From Rhizobium leguminosarum (lineage in GTDB: Bacteria; Pseudomonadota; Alphaproteobacteria; Rhizobiales; Rhizobiaceae), in contig NZ_LWBS01000327.1 of NCBI RefSeq assembly GCF_001652265.1, positions 124,001-188,000 on the forward strand: a stretch of DNA of 64,000 nucleotides, read 5' to 3'. Below, piece after piece: positions 43,142 to 52,733 of the stretch (within the stretch, counting starts at the first letter, position 1; each line of letters opens with the position of its first letter). The notes below the pieces were generated by a model that was not told where the DNA came from, did no database searches, and was given only the letters and a program-made list of their open reading frames with translations. Made by a program: the position numbers and the translations under genes.

Positions 43142-43166
43142 AACTTCCGTTGGCCGCGGTTGTTCC
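43142..43166 (-). promoter_or_regulatory. EcfG-like promoter of the glgE-treS-glgB operon
   Basis: On the minus strand GGAAC (43166-43162) is followed by 17 bases and GTT (43144-43142); the base before GTT is A and not the usual C. Transcription would start about 20-25 bases before ATG 43111. It is a near match, comparable with the plus-strand reading at 1403. Confidence 0.4.
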
Positions 43167-43351
43167 ACTGAAACTGCCAATTCGCGATGCGCAGACATCG
43201 TCGGCCGCACTGGCGCGGGATCGATGGGACGCGTAGGAAGGCGCTCGCTTCCGCAGAGAGGCCTTGAAGGTTCGTGCCCTATTTGGGTAGTCTTCCGCTT
43301 CTCGGGAGGATGACCCATTTGGCTGCTGACGGCGCACCATTGCTTCGATCG

Positions 43352-43771
43352 ATGCTCTTTAGCGTTACCCTGTCGGCTTGCGGGTTGGGCCTGGCCTCCT
43401 GGAGCATCGAGCCCGATCGCTCCACCAAGGACATGCATGGCCTGTTCGAAATCCGCGAGGAGGCCAGGCGCTTCATCGCGCACGAGAATGCCAAGGGGCA
43501 TCAGCAATGGGACGTGCTGGAGCCGAACCTGAAGACGCTGGTTCCCCGATGTGCGGTCCCGCTCGAAACACGGTGGACGCCGAAGAGCTATGGCCGCTCG
43601 AAACCGAGCGTGATGGTCATATGCCCGGCCGCGGTGCCGAACACCGTGATGAGACGCTGGGATGTACATGTTCCGGTAGAGCGTAAGCCAAATCAGACAG
43701 GAAGCCCCGCCGCCACCTCGAACCGTTCTGAAAGATCAGGCGCCCGACCGAGACTTGATGTATCCGAATGA
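43352..43771 (+). CDS. Small putative secreted protein (139 aa)
   Basis: I do not recognise the family. The third-codon GC bias is strong through the central part, which supports a real gene. ATG 43352 opens a short hydrophobic stretch (MLFSVTLSACGLGLASWS) that could be a signal peptide; an in-frame upstream start at 43274 is possible. The middle (GLFEIREEARRFIAHENAKGHQQW) is helical, then LVPRCAVPLETRW and RRWDVHV; the two Cys residues (about 67 and 95) might form a disulfide in the periplasm. It is divergent from glgE. No ribosome binding site is obvious. Confidence 0.5.
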   Translation: MLFSVTLSACGLGLASWSIEPDRSTKDMHGLFEIREEARRFIAHENAKGHQQWDVLEPNLKTLVPRCAVPLETRWTPKSYGRSKPSVMVICPAAVPNTVMRRWDVHVPVERKPNQTGSPAATSNRSERSGARPRLDVSE

Positions 43772-43803
43772 AATCACTGCGATTGCAATAGAGGCGAGCA
43801 GAC

Positions 43804-44685
43804 GTGAACCCATCGGTGGAATTATGTTCATATCCCGAACTCGATGATCGAATCGTGATCGTCAGGGCGGGGGACGAGGTTGATGGCGTGTTTGTCCGGA
43901 CCGAAAAGTTCAATGTGCTGATCGATACGCTCGGAACGCCCGAGCTCTGCATGGCGGCGCTGGACCTGCTCGGGGAACAGATGAACGCTCGTCCGCTGAT
44001 CGTCGTCAATTCGCACATGGATTGGGATCATTTCTGGGGGAATGCCGCCATTGCGGGGCGCGCTCCGATTATCGCGCATGGCGCTACGCTCGACCGTTTA
44101 CGCGACCCTTCCGCACGGGAAGTCCTGAGAGACAAGGGAAACCAGGATTCGAGGTTTCGGAACGTCGAGCTCATCGGTCCCGATATTACGTTCTCCGGTT
44201 CGATGACCCTCAACGGCGGCGATCTGACGCTGGAACTCATTCATACGCCGGGACATACGCCCGACCATGTCGCCGTGTGGATTCCCGAACTTCGCATCTG
44301 CCTGGCCGTCGACGCGGTGGAATACCCCATCCCCGAAGTCTGGGGCAAAAATGCAGGCGACCTGCGCTTGATCCGTTCCTCACTCGAGCGGATACGCGAC
44401 CTCAATGCAAGACTGGTCATCCCGGCGCATGGCCGGACGTACTCTCCTTCGGCAGTGGATGACAACCTCGCCTATTTCCAAGCCCTGGCCGATCGTGTCG
44501 GCAGTTTGAGCGAGAGCCAGCTGGCGGACCCGCAACTCGGCGGTTCAAGCGGCCTGCGGCTTGAAGACTTCGTCCCCATCCCCGACGGAATGCCTTCCGA
44601 CGTCGTGGCGTTCTACCGGAACTGCCATGAGACGAACCTTGGCGCGACGGTTGAGGCCCACATCGAAAAGCTGAAATCTGCATAG
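43804..44685 (+). CDS. Metallo-beta-lactamase-fold hydrolase
   Basis: A 293-residue MBL-fold protein. The metal motif is NSHMDWDHFWGN (HxDxDH, with Asp where the second His of HxHxDH normally is), followed by HTPGHTPDHVAVW, the LAVDAVEYP loop (Asp) and VIPAHGRTY (His). The function of the HMDWDH subgroup is not known to me. No signal peptide. It is 21 bp upstream of the kinase-like gene, probably as one operon. Confidence 0.85.
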   Translation: MNPSVELCSYPELDDRIVIVRAGDEVDGVFVRTEKFNVLIDTLGTPELCMAALDLLGEQMNARPLIVVNSHMDWDHFWGNAAIAGRAPIIAHGATLDRLRDPSAREVLRDKGNQDSRFRNVELIGPDITFSGSMTLNGGDLTLELIHTPGHTPDHVAVWIPELRICLAVDAVEYPIPEVWGKNAGDLRLIRSSLERIRDLNARLVIPAHGRTYSPSAVDDNLAYFQALADRVGSLSESQLADPQLGGSSGLRLEDFVPIPDGMPSDVVAFYRNCHETNLGATVEAHIEKLKSA

Positions 44686-44706
44686 AGGACGTCTGGAGAC
44701 CGGAAA

Positions 44707-45477
44707 ATGAAACTATTGGAGGGCGGACGAACCGGGCAGATCTGGCGTGACGGCAACACCGTGATCAGGCCGTCCGGCGCATGGACGCCGACGGTGCACC
44801 GGTTTTTGCGCCATCTGAGAAGCAGAGGCTTTCCGGGAGCGCCTGATCCCATTGAAATAACCGGGAACCAGGAAGTCGTCAGTTATGTCGCCGGGCGCGT
44901 CTGCGAAGACTTGAGCGACCAGTTTGTCGGGTCGGAGCGCATGCTGCTTTCCGCAGCCAAGCTACTGCGCGAATTTCATTCGGCATCTCATGGGTTTCTG
45001 GAATCGGATCGCGAGGTCCAGGCATGGATGCTGCCACCGCAGGAACCGTACGAGATCATATGCCACGGAGACTATGCACCCTACAATGTCGCCACAGCAG
45101 GTCATGAGGCTGTCGGGATCATCGATTTCGATACTGCCCATCCCGCACCGCGCTTATGGGATCTGGCCTATTCGGTTTACCGCTGGGCGCCGCTTTCCGA
45201 TCCCGCCAATCCTGATGTGACCTTCGGCCTCGACGATCAACTGCAGCGGGCGGAGATTTTCTGCACGGCATATGGGGCGACGATGCAAGAACGACTCCAA
45301 CTGCCGGAGATGATCTGCCGACGGCTTCAGGCGGTCGTCGATTACATTTTGCCAAGTGCGGCGGCCGGAGATGAGACATTCGTGGAGCACGTGGCTAGAG
45401 GAGACGCCCGGCTGTATCTCAGCGATATGCATTATGTTCGAAGCCATCGGGATCGGCTGCTGAAGGCCCTGTGCTGA
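44707..45477 (+). CDS. Aminoglycoside phosphotransferase (APH)-family kinase
   Basis: A 256-residue protein with the APH/choline-kinase fold. The catalytic loop is ICHGDYAPYNV (about residues 118-128) and the Mg-binding Asp is in IIDFDTAHPAPRLWDLAYSVYRW. Family members phosphorylate many small molecules, so antibiotic resistance should not be assumed. GGAG precedes the ATG at a usual distance. It is paired with the MBL-fold hydrolase. Confidence 0.88.
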   Translation: MKLLEGGRTGQIWRDGNTVIRPSGAWTPTVHRFLRHLRSRGFPGAPDPIEITGNQEVVSYVAGRVCEDLSDQFVGSERMLLSAAKLLREFHSASHGFLESDREVQAWMLPPQEPYEIICHGDYAPYNVATAGHEAVGIIDFDTAHPAPRLWDLAYSVYRWAPLSDPANPDVTFGLDDQLQRAEIFCTAYGATMQERLQLPEMICRRLQAVVDYILPSAAAGDETFVEHVARGDARLYLSDMHYVRSHRDRLLKALC

Positions 45478-45522
45478 CGCACCTTCGCCAACTCGAATGT
45501 CCCGCCTGCCGCATGCCCACCC

Positions 45523-46599
45523 CTACAGCCATTTCCTCCGGCGGAAGAAGCCGAAAAGGCCAAGGCACAAGGTGGCGATGACACCAAGCACGACGAAATA
45601 GCCATACTGGGTTTTCAGCTCCGGCATATCGCTGAAATTCATCCCGTAGATGCCGGCGATCGCGGTGGGGACGGCAAGGATCGCCGCCCAGGCGGCGAGC
45701 TTGCGGGCGATTGCCGTCTGCTCCGACTGGCCGATCATAACGCTCGCCTCAAAGGCGAAGGCCAGCACCTCGCGCAGCGCGTCGATATCTTCCTGAACGC
45801 GGCGCACATGGTCCGTTACATCGCGAAACAGCGATTGCAGCGTCGGATCCATGCCGGGAAGATCAGTGTGCTCGTATCGCCGGCAGACGTCGACAAGCGG
45901 CACCACGGCGTTGCGCAGCCGCAGCAGCCTGCGCCGCAACAAGTAAAGCCGCTCGATATCGGACTTTGTCAGCTGTTCGCGCAGCACCAGATCCTCGATA
46001 TTCTCGACCTCGTCCTGCACGACTTCGATGACAGGCATGTAGTTGTCGACGATGAAATCGAGGATGGAATAGAGAATGTAGTTCTCGCCGTGGGCAAGGG
46101 CCGCCGGCGTCGCCTCGCATCGCTGCCGCACCGCCAGATAGGAGGAAGAGTCGCCGTGACGAACGGAGACGACATAACCGCGACCGACGAACAGGTGCGT
46201 TTCGCCGAAGATGATTTCGCCGTCCTTCATGTGCGCGGTCCGGGCGACGATGAACATCGCCTCCCCGTAGATCTCCAGTTTCGGGCGCTGGTGAGGCTGC
46301 GCCGCATCCTCGATCGCCAGCGGATGGAGATTGAACTGCGCCTGGACCTGGCTCAGCAGCACTTCATCCGGCTCGTGCAGACCGATCCAGACGATCGCAT
46401 TCTCCCGGCCCCGCCATTCGCCGGCCTCCTCTATCCTGATGTCGCGAATGCGTTGCCCATGCTGGTAAACGGCGGCAGCCACGACGCCGGGCCGTTCATA
46501 GGGAGGCGATGTGGAACCGCTAGCCCCCTGCGCGGCAATACTGTCCAGATCCTTCAGCCGTTCCAAATCCTGCCGTCCTCCAATTCCTGCACGGATCAC
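45523..46599 (-). CDS. corA: CorA-family magnesium/divalent cation transporter
   Basis: A 358-residue protein with a large cytoplasmic N-terminal domain, a long stalk helix (QSLFRDVTDHVRRVQEDIDALREVLAFAFEASV) and two C-terminal membrane segments. The signature GMNF (YGMNFSDMPEL) sits in the pore loop, followed by the second membrane segment and a basic end (FRRRKWL). It forms a pentameric Mg2+ channel. GTG 46599 is the frame limit; a TTG start about 12 codons downstream with GGAGG before it is possible. It is convergent with the APH-like gene. Confidence 0.92.
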   Translation of the reverse strand: MIRAGIGGRQDLERLKDLDSIAAQGASGSTSPPYERPGVVAAAVYQHGQRIRDIRIEEAGEWRGRENAIVWIGLHEPDEVLLSQVQAQFNLHPLAIEDAAQPHQRPKLEIYGEAMFIVARTAHMKDGEIIFGETHLFVGRGYVVSVRHGDSSSYLAVRQRCEATPAALAHGENYILYSILDFIVDNYMPVIEVVQDEVENIEDLVLREQLTKSDIERLYLLRRRLLRLRNAVVPLVDVCRRYEHTDLPGMDPTLQSLFRDVTDHVRRVQEDIDALREVLAFAFEASVMIGQSEQTAIARKLAAWAAILAVPTAIAGIYGMNFSDMPELKTQYGYFVVLGVIATLCLGLFGFFRRRKWL

Positions 46600-46757
46600 A
46601 TATCCGTAGCCAGCCCCTCCGCCGGTCAGGCGCTCAGCCGATCATAATGCTATTTCGTGAAACATGCATCATCCGCATCGGTGCGGGGTCCGACGGGGGC
46701 CTTCGTCGTGGCCAGGCGCCGGGCGGCGCTGAAACAGGCGACAGCAAGAAATCCGAC

Positions 46758-46793
46758 ATGAAAGCCGCCCGGCGATTGCCGCGCGGCTTTCAT
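46758..46793 (-). terminator. Hairpin terminator after the NCS1 permease gene
   Basis: ATGAAAGCCGC and GCGGCTTTCAT form a perfect 11-bp stem, 4 bases past the permease stop codon on the minus strand. No long U-run follows. Confidence 0.65.
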
Positions 46794-46797
46794 TTGC

Positions 46798-48249
46798 TCA
46801 GGACGCGAAGGCGGGATTGCGCCGCGCGCCGATTCTCAACACGAAATAGATCGCCCCGCCGATGCCGACGCCGAAGAACCAGCCGTAGGTGCCCCACCAG
46901 TCCGGCAGGATGGTGGTGAAGGTCGGCAGGATCGAGGAGAACAGCGCGCCCACCACAAATGCGATGAAGGCATTGCCGTGCCATCCGTTCTGGAACCGGA
47001 ACTCGCCATTCTCATGATAGAGCGCTTCGACGTTCAGCTGGCTTCTCCTAATGAGATAGTAATCCACCATCATGATGCCGAAGATCGGCCCCATAGTCGA
47101 TCCGATGAAATTGACGAAATGGGCCGCACCCGTCTCCCAGGGAGCAAACGGGTACAGCACAAGGGCGATCAATGCGGCGATATATCCCCCGCGTTTGAAA
47201 TTGATCTGGCGCGGGAAGACATTGGCGAAGTCGAAGGCCGGCGACACGAAGTTCGCCACGACGTTGATGCCGAGCGTTGCGATCGCGAATGTCAGCGCGG
47301 CCAGCAGCGCCAGGAACCAGCTGTCGAATTTCGCCGATATCATTTCCGGATGCAGCAGCACCTCTCCGTAGACGGTGAAGGCGGCGGTGGTCGTCACGCC
47401 CGCGACGAGGCAGAACGCCAGGAGGTTGATCGGCAGCCCCCAAAGATTGCCCTTCCTGAGCGCCTTTTCATTCGTTGCGTAGCGCGAGAAATCGCAGAAG
47501 TTCAGGTAAAGTGCTGCGAAATAGGTGATCCAGGTAGCGGCCACGGCAGCTAGCGCTGCAATCGAACCAGGCTCACCCGGCACGCCCGCATCCTTGGTCT
47601 TTTCGATCAGCACGTCGCGCGGGATTTCGGACCCGAAGGAGAAGGTGCCGGACTTGACGACCAGATAAACTGAAAGGACCAGCATCATGATCCAGACGGC
47701 CGGACCGGCCCAATCCTGGAACTTGCGAACCGTTTCCATCCCGCGCTGAATGATCAGCAGCTGCAGCGCCCAGACGATGACGTAGCAGATGACCTCGAGG
47801 GTCGAGTGGCCGAGGAAGTGGCTGTTCTGGTGAAAGGCAAGCAGGCTGTCATTGCGGATCAGCAAGGCAACGATGGCGCCGGATGCGGCGGCGGTCTGCG
47901 CCCCGTACCAGAAGCAGGCGACCACCGCTCGGACGAGTGCCGGCACGTTCGCCCCGAACGTGCCGAAGGAGGCGCGCGCCAGAACCGGAAAGGGTACGCC
48001 GGTGCGCACGCCGGCATTGCCGACCAGGCTCATCAAAATGAAGATGACCAGAGATCCAATGCCGATGGCGATGACGAAATTGACGAAGCTGCCGCACAGC
48101 AGGAACAGGCTCGCCGCCAGATAGTAGCCCCACAGGCTGTGGACGTCTGATGTCCAGACGTTAAAGATGCTGAATGCACCCCATTTGCGCTCCTCGGCGG
48201 GTGCAAGATCCTCGTTGTATAACGAGGGAGACGGATTTCGTACGCTCAT
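46798..48249 (-). CDS. NCS1-family nucleobase/allantoin/hydantoin:cation symporter
   Basis: A 483-residue inner-membrane protein with about 12 membrane segments. The start SLYNEDLAPAEERKWGAFSIFNVWTSDVHSLWGYY is typical of NCS1 carriers, as are the GIRTGVPFPVLARASFG-like loop and the YLNFCDFSRYATN and FVNFIGSTMGPIFGIMMVDYYLIRR blocks. It brings in a nucleobase or related ring compound with Na+ or H+. The specific substrate is not clear, and no catabolic genes for purines or hydantoins are next to it. Confidence 0.9.
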   Translation of the reverse strand: MSVRNPSPSLYNEDLAPAEERKWGAFSIFNVWTSDVHSLWGYYLAASLFLLCGSFVNFVIAIGIGSLVIFILMSLVGNAGVRTGVPFPVLARASFGTFGANVPALVRAVVACFWYGAQTAAASGAIVALLIRNDSLLAFHQNSHFLGHSTLEVICYVIVWALQLLIIQRGMETVRKFQDWAGPAVWIMMLVLSVYLVVKSGTFSFGSEIPRDVLIEKTKDAGVPGEPGSIAALAAVAATWITYFAALYLNFCDFSRYATNEKALRKGNLWGLPINLLAFCLVAGVTTTAAFTVYGEVLLHPEMISAKFDSWFLALLAALTFAIATLGINVVANFVSPAFDFANVFPRQINFKRGGYIAALIALVLYPFAPWETGAAHFVNFIGSTMGPIFGIMMVDYYLIRRSQLNVEALYHENGEFRFQNGWHGNAFIAFVVGALFSSILPTFTTILPDWWGTYGWFFGVGIGGAIYFVLRIGARRNPAFAS

Positions 48250-48402
48250 GAATGCCCTCCCCTATCCATTGAGGCCAAATCGGCCACAGGCGGAAGTCTG
48301 CTCTTCATTTGTGCAGCTGACAATTTAATAGTCACATTGTACACATCTCTTGACGATGCCTCAGGATTAGCCATGGGCACCCGCCCGGGACACCAGCTTA
48401 CA

Positions 48403-49584
48403 TCATTGCGAGACGACGACACGTCCGGCCAAGCGAAAAGGACTTGCGACTGCGGCGCCGGCGGCATCGAAGACATAGGCGCCAACGTCGCCGGCGCTCG
48501 ACCGTCTTCCGCTTTCGAAGGAGACAAGCTGGGCGCCGAACTTGGCGAGCGATGCGTAGCGGTCGTGCCCCACCCCGTCGGACGCCTGGATCGACGTGAT
48601 GTCGATGACCCGAAGCCTTTCTTTCAAGGCGGCCTCCCTGATGACGGGATCGTCGATATCGAGGCGTCCGACGCGCGCCCGCTCTCCCGCTATGAAGCTC
48701 GAGGCCACCAGCGCCCGGTCGTCCTTCGACACGAGAAGAGATATCGGGGCCGGCATTTGCCCGATATCCTTCAGCTGAGACCGGAAAACATCGACGTCGA
48801 TGTCAGGGGCGGCAAGGATCACCGCCAGTTTGCCGATGACGTCGTCGCGATGCTGCAGTTTGAGCTGGCGCACGGTCTCCATGACCAGGAATCCGCCCAT
48901 GCTGTGTCCGAAAAGGATGATGCGTTTGACCTTCCCGGAAGCAGAGAGCGAGGTAACAAGCGAGCCGAGGTCGCTGCGCGAGGAAAGGGCCGCATCGCGG
49001 TCGGCGACGTAGCCGGCGACCGCGGCGGCCGAAGGCCACGAAAACAGAATCGGAGAGCCGGGAATATTGGCATCCGCGGCGATCTGCGCGGTGCGAAACA
49101 GCGCCTCCTGATAGCTGTAGTTGTAGCCATGGACGAAGACGCCGACGGTACCATCGGACTGCGTGGAACGGAGCGCCTCCTCTACGAATGCATTCCTTGC
49201 AAGCTGCTTGCGCCTGATGACGGCAAATTGGCGTTCGGGATCCGGCCTCGAGGTCGGATATGTGATCGCGGTGTCCTTCCGGCCGGGAGGGACCGAAAAC
49301 GCATATTGCTCGTAGGTGAGATTGTCAGCCCAGGTGCTCCCGAACCCGCCGCGCACGGTATCAGGGATCCTGTTCGTCGCAGCGAGCACGTTCACCCGGC
49401 TTGGGGCGGCTTCTTCGGAATGAAGCGATGTATTCAGATGAGCTGGGAGATGAACGGGCTGATGGACCGGATTCAACACATCAGGCGACGGTCTCGTGGC
49501 GCAACCAGCGAGCATCGCCAGGCCGATTGCGACCAGCATCGCCTTGGCTCTCATCGGAAGCCCGTTCAAACGCTGTTCCGTCAT
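48403..49584 (-). CDS. DUF900-family alpha/beta-hydrolase lipoprotein
   Basis: A 393-residue protein. A lipoprotein signal (MRAKAMLVAIGLAMLAGC, lipobox LAGC) is seen from Met11; ATG 49584 has GAGGAG upstream, ATG 49554 is the alternative. The hydrolase fold shows GVFVHGYNYSYQEALFRTAQ (oxyanion region), ILFSWPS, the nucleophile elbow FGHSMGGFLVM (Ser) and a C-terminal GVGHDRYAS His. DUF900 proteins are serine hydrolases of unknown substrate, here attached to the envelope. Confidence 0.85.
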   Translation of the reverse strand: MTEQRLNGLPMRAKAMLVAIGLAMLAGCATRPSPDVLNPVHQPVHLPAHLNTSLHSEEAAPSRVNVLAATNRIPDTVRGGFGSTWADNLTYEQYAFSVPPGRKDTAITYPTSRPDPERQFAVIRRKQLARNAFVEEALRSTQSDGTVGVFVHGYNYSYQEALFRTAQIAADANIPGSPILFSWPSAAAVAGYVADRDAALSSRSDLGSLVTSLSASGKVKRIILFGHSMGGFLVMETVRQLKLQHRDDVIGKLAVILAAPDIDVDVFRSQLKDIGQMPAPISLLVSKDDRALVASSFIAGERARVGRLDIDDPVIREAALKERLRVIDITSIQASDGVGHDRYASLAKFGAQLVSFESGRRSSAGDVGAYVFDAAGAAVASPFRLAGRVVVSQ

Positions 49585-49609
49585 CGAGCTCTCTCCTCGG
49601 AGGCCAGGG

Positions 49610-49640
49610 CATGCAGCGGCCGCCGCGGCGGCCGCATGCG
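49610..49640. terminator. Long GC palindrome after the RND operon
   Basis: GCGGCCGCCGCGGCGGCCGC (49616-49635) is a perfect 20-bp palindrome, extended by GCATGC on both sides with one unpaired A. It lies 20 bases past the stop codon of the RND gene and before the divergent-strand boundary; it can end transcription of the efflux operon. It has no U-run. Confidence 0.5.
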
Positions 49641-49660
49641 ATGGACGTCAAAGCCCATGC

Positions 49661-52600
49661 TCATGCCTTTGCCGCGGTTTCGGCCTGAACACCTTCATCC
49701 CTCGGAATCCTAAACCACGCGACGTAGAGCGCAGGCAGGAACAGTAGGGTGAGCGCGGTTCCGACGACGATACCGCCCATCATGGCGTAGGCCATCGGGC
49801 CCCAGAAGATCTCGCGCGAGATCGGGATCAGCGCCAGCGTGGCGGCCGCGGCCGTCAGCATGATCGGCCGCATGCGGTGTTCGGTGGCCTCGATGACCGC
49901 TTGCCAGGGCGCCATTCCTTCGCTGCGCAGATGCTCGATCTGGACGACCAGGATGACGGAGTTGCGGATCAGGATGCCGATCAGCGCCAACACGCCGAGG
50001 ATCGCGACGAAGCCCATGGGAGCATTGCTCAGCAAAAGTGCTGCGACCACGCCGATCAGGGCCGTCGGAGCGACGGCGAACACCAGGAAGAGGCGGCTGA
50101 AGCTTTGCAGCTGGATCATCAGGATCGTCGCCATCGCAAACAGCATCAGCGGAGCGACCGCTGCGATCGGCCCCTGCGCCTCGGCGCTGGATTCGACCGC
50201 GCCGCCCACTTCCACCTTGTATCCCACGGGAAGGCCTTTCTGGAACTCTTCCACCTTGGGCTTCAGCTGGTCGACGATCGTGGCCGGTTGCGTCGGACCG
50301 ACGACGGCCGCCTTGATCGTTATCGTGGGTTGCCTGTCGCGACGCCAGATCGTCGGCTGCTCGAGCTCGTAGCGGAAATTCGCCACGGCGGAGAGAGGCA
50401 CGACCTTGCCGTTGGAGGTGGAGAGCTGCAGATTCTCAAGCGTCTGGATGGAATCGCGCTCGGATGCCCTGGCGCGGCCGATGACGTTGACCAGGTAGAT
50501 ATCGTCTCGAACCTGGGTGGCTGTCGAACCTTCGACGATGCCGTTGAGGGCAGTGGCGATGTCTTCAGAGGAAACGCCGAGCTGGCGCGCCTTGTCCTGC
50601 AGGACATCGACCTTCACCACGCGCGACGGCTCATTCCAGTCCAGGACCATGTTTGCCAGAAGCGGATGCGATCCCAGGACGCCGGCAAACTGCTGGGAGA
50701 GGTCGCGGACCTTTTGAATATCGGGGCCGCTGATCCGGTACTGGACCGGCTTGCCCACCGGCGGACCGATGTCAAGAAGCTTGACGAAGGCGTCCGTGCC
50801 GGGGAAGGTTTTCGTCAGATAGTCCTGTAGTTCCGCTCGCACCTTGTCGCGGACGTCGAGGCCTTTCGTGACGATGATCGTCTGTCCGAACGACACGTCG
50901 GGCGTCTGCACGTCAAAGGACAGAATGAAGCGTGGCGCACCCTTGCCGACATAGGTCGTCCAATGGTCGACATCCTTGTTATCGGCCAGCATCTCCTTTT
51001 CGAACTTGGCCATCTGCCTGTTGGTTTCGGCGATCGAACTGTTGTTGGGGAGATTCCAGTCGATGACCAGCTCGGTTCTGTCCGAGTTGGGGAAGAACTG
51101 TTGCTGCACCAGCCCCATGCCGCCAATCGAAAGTGCGAAGACGCCGACCGTGAGGATGATGGTGACCCAGCGCCAACGCATCGCCAGCCCCAGAAGCCAA
51201 GAAAAGACGGAAGCGAAGCGGCCTTTCTTCTCGTGATGCGATTTCATCGTCTTCGGCAGGATCGTGACGCCGAGAAGCGGCGTGAACAGCACCGCCACCA
51301 CCCAGGAAACGATCAGCGAAACTGCGATGACCACGAAAAGCGTGAAGGTGAACTCACCTGCGGCGCTGTTGTTGAGACCGACCGGGATGAAACCGGCAAC
51401 GGTGACGAGCGTCCCCGTCAACATCGGGAAGGCGGTCGACGTATAAACGTGGGTGGCGGCTTTCCTCAGATCGTCGCCCGCCTCCAGGCGGGCCACCATC
51501 ATCTCGACGGCGATCATGGCGTCGTCGACAAGCAGCCCCGAGCGCGATGATGAGCGCGCCGAGCGAGATGCGCTGAAGCGAAATGCCGGAATACTCCATC
51601 ACCACGAAGGTGATCGCCAGGACGAGCGGAATGGAGATCGCCACCACCATGCCGGCGCGAAGACCAAGGCTGATGAAGCTGATAATCAGGACGATGACGA
51701 TCGCTTCGAAGAGCGCGCGGGTAAATCCGGACACCGCTTCGTCGACGACGGCCGGCTGATCGGAAACGCGGTGGACGTCCACGCCGATCGGAAGGTCAGC
51801 GATAACACGTTTCATCTGCGCGTCGAGCCCCTCGCCGAACTCCAGAAGATTGGCGCCCTGCTTCATTCCGATGGCAAGCCCTATCGCCGGCTGGCCGTTG
51901 AAGCGGAACAGCGCCGAGGGCGGATCCACATAGCCGCGTTTGATCGTGGCGACGTCGCTTAGCGGAAAGAAGCGGTCGTTGATCCGAAGATTGATCGATC
52001 TCAGACTGTCCTCGGAGGTGAATTGTCCGCTGACCCGCAATGCGATGCGCTCCGGCCCGGCGTCAACGAAGCCGGACTGCGTGACGGCATTCTGAGCCTG
52101 CAGGGTCTGGATGACCGACTGCTGGTCGATCCCGAGTGCGGCGATTTGGCGTGTGGAGAATTCGAGATAGATCGCCTCGTCCTGGGCGCCGATCACATCG
52201 ACCTTGCCGACGTTGGGCACGGTCAGAACCTTGGAACGGGCGTCCTCAACGAGATCGCGAAGCTGACGCTGGGTAAGGCCGTCGCTGGTGAAGGCGTAGA
52301 TGTTTCCGAACACGTCGCCGAAGCGATCGTTGAAGAAAGGACCGACGACCCCGGTGGGGAAATCGCCCTTGATGTCAGCGATCATGTTGCGGATGCGCAG
52401 CCAGGTCGGCGCGACATCCTTCGCCTTGGTCGTCGGCAACAGCTCGACGAAGACGGTCGTCTGGCCGGCAACGGTCTCGCTCTTGGTGTAATCAAGCGAT
52501 TCGAGTTCCTGGAGCTTTTTTTCGATCCTGTCGGTCACCTGCCGCGTCACCTCTTCGGCGGAGGCGCCTGGCCACTGGGCGGTGATCACCATCGTCTTGA

Positions 52601-52733
52601 TCGTGAAGTTCGGGTCTTCCTCGCGGCCGAGCTTCACGTAGGAGAAGGCGCCTGCGAGAATGAAGACGATCATGAAGTACCAGACGAGCGAACGGTGTTC
52701 GAGCGCCCAGTCGGAAAGATTGAAGGACTTCAC
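49661..52733 (-). pseudogene. RND-family (HAE1) multidrug efflux transporter, interrupted by a +1 frameshift
   Basis: The gene would encode about 1023 residues, the usual length of AcrB-type pumps. The N-terminal part (GTG 52733 to about 51540) starts WALEHRSLVWYFMIVFILAG and continues through membrane segment IV (SLGALIIALG). The C-terminal part (about 51535-49661) resumes with LLVDDAMIAVEMM and holds the rest. Between them a run of four C (51536-51539 on the plus strand) has one base more than needed: GCGCTCGGG CTGCTTGTC would read through. It may be a true null mutation, phase variation or a sequencing error. GTGA overlap with the adaptor gene upstream shows translational coupling. With two adaptor genes it resembles TriABC-type pumps. 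Confidence 0.85.

Noticed and set aside
44707..45477. Aminoglycoside resistance gene
   Set aside because: Only the general kinase motifs are seen; the family acts on many substrates and the setting is not a resistance element.
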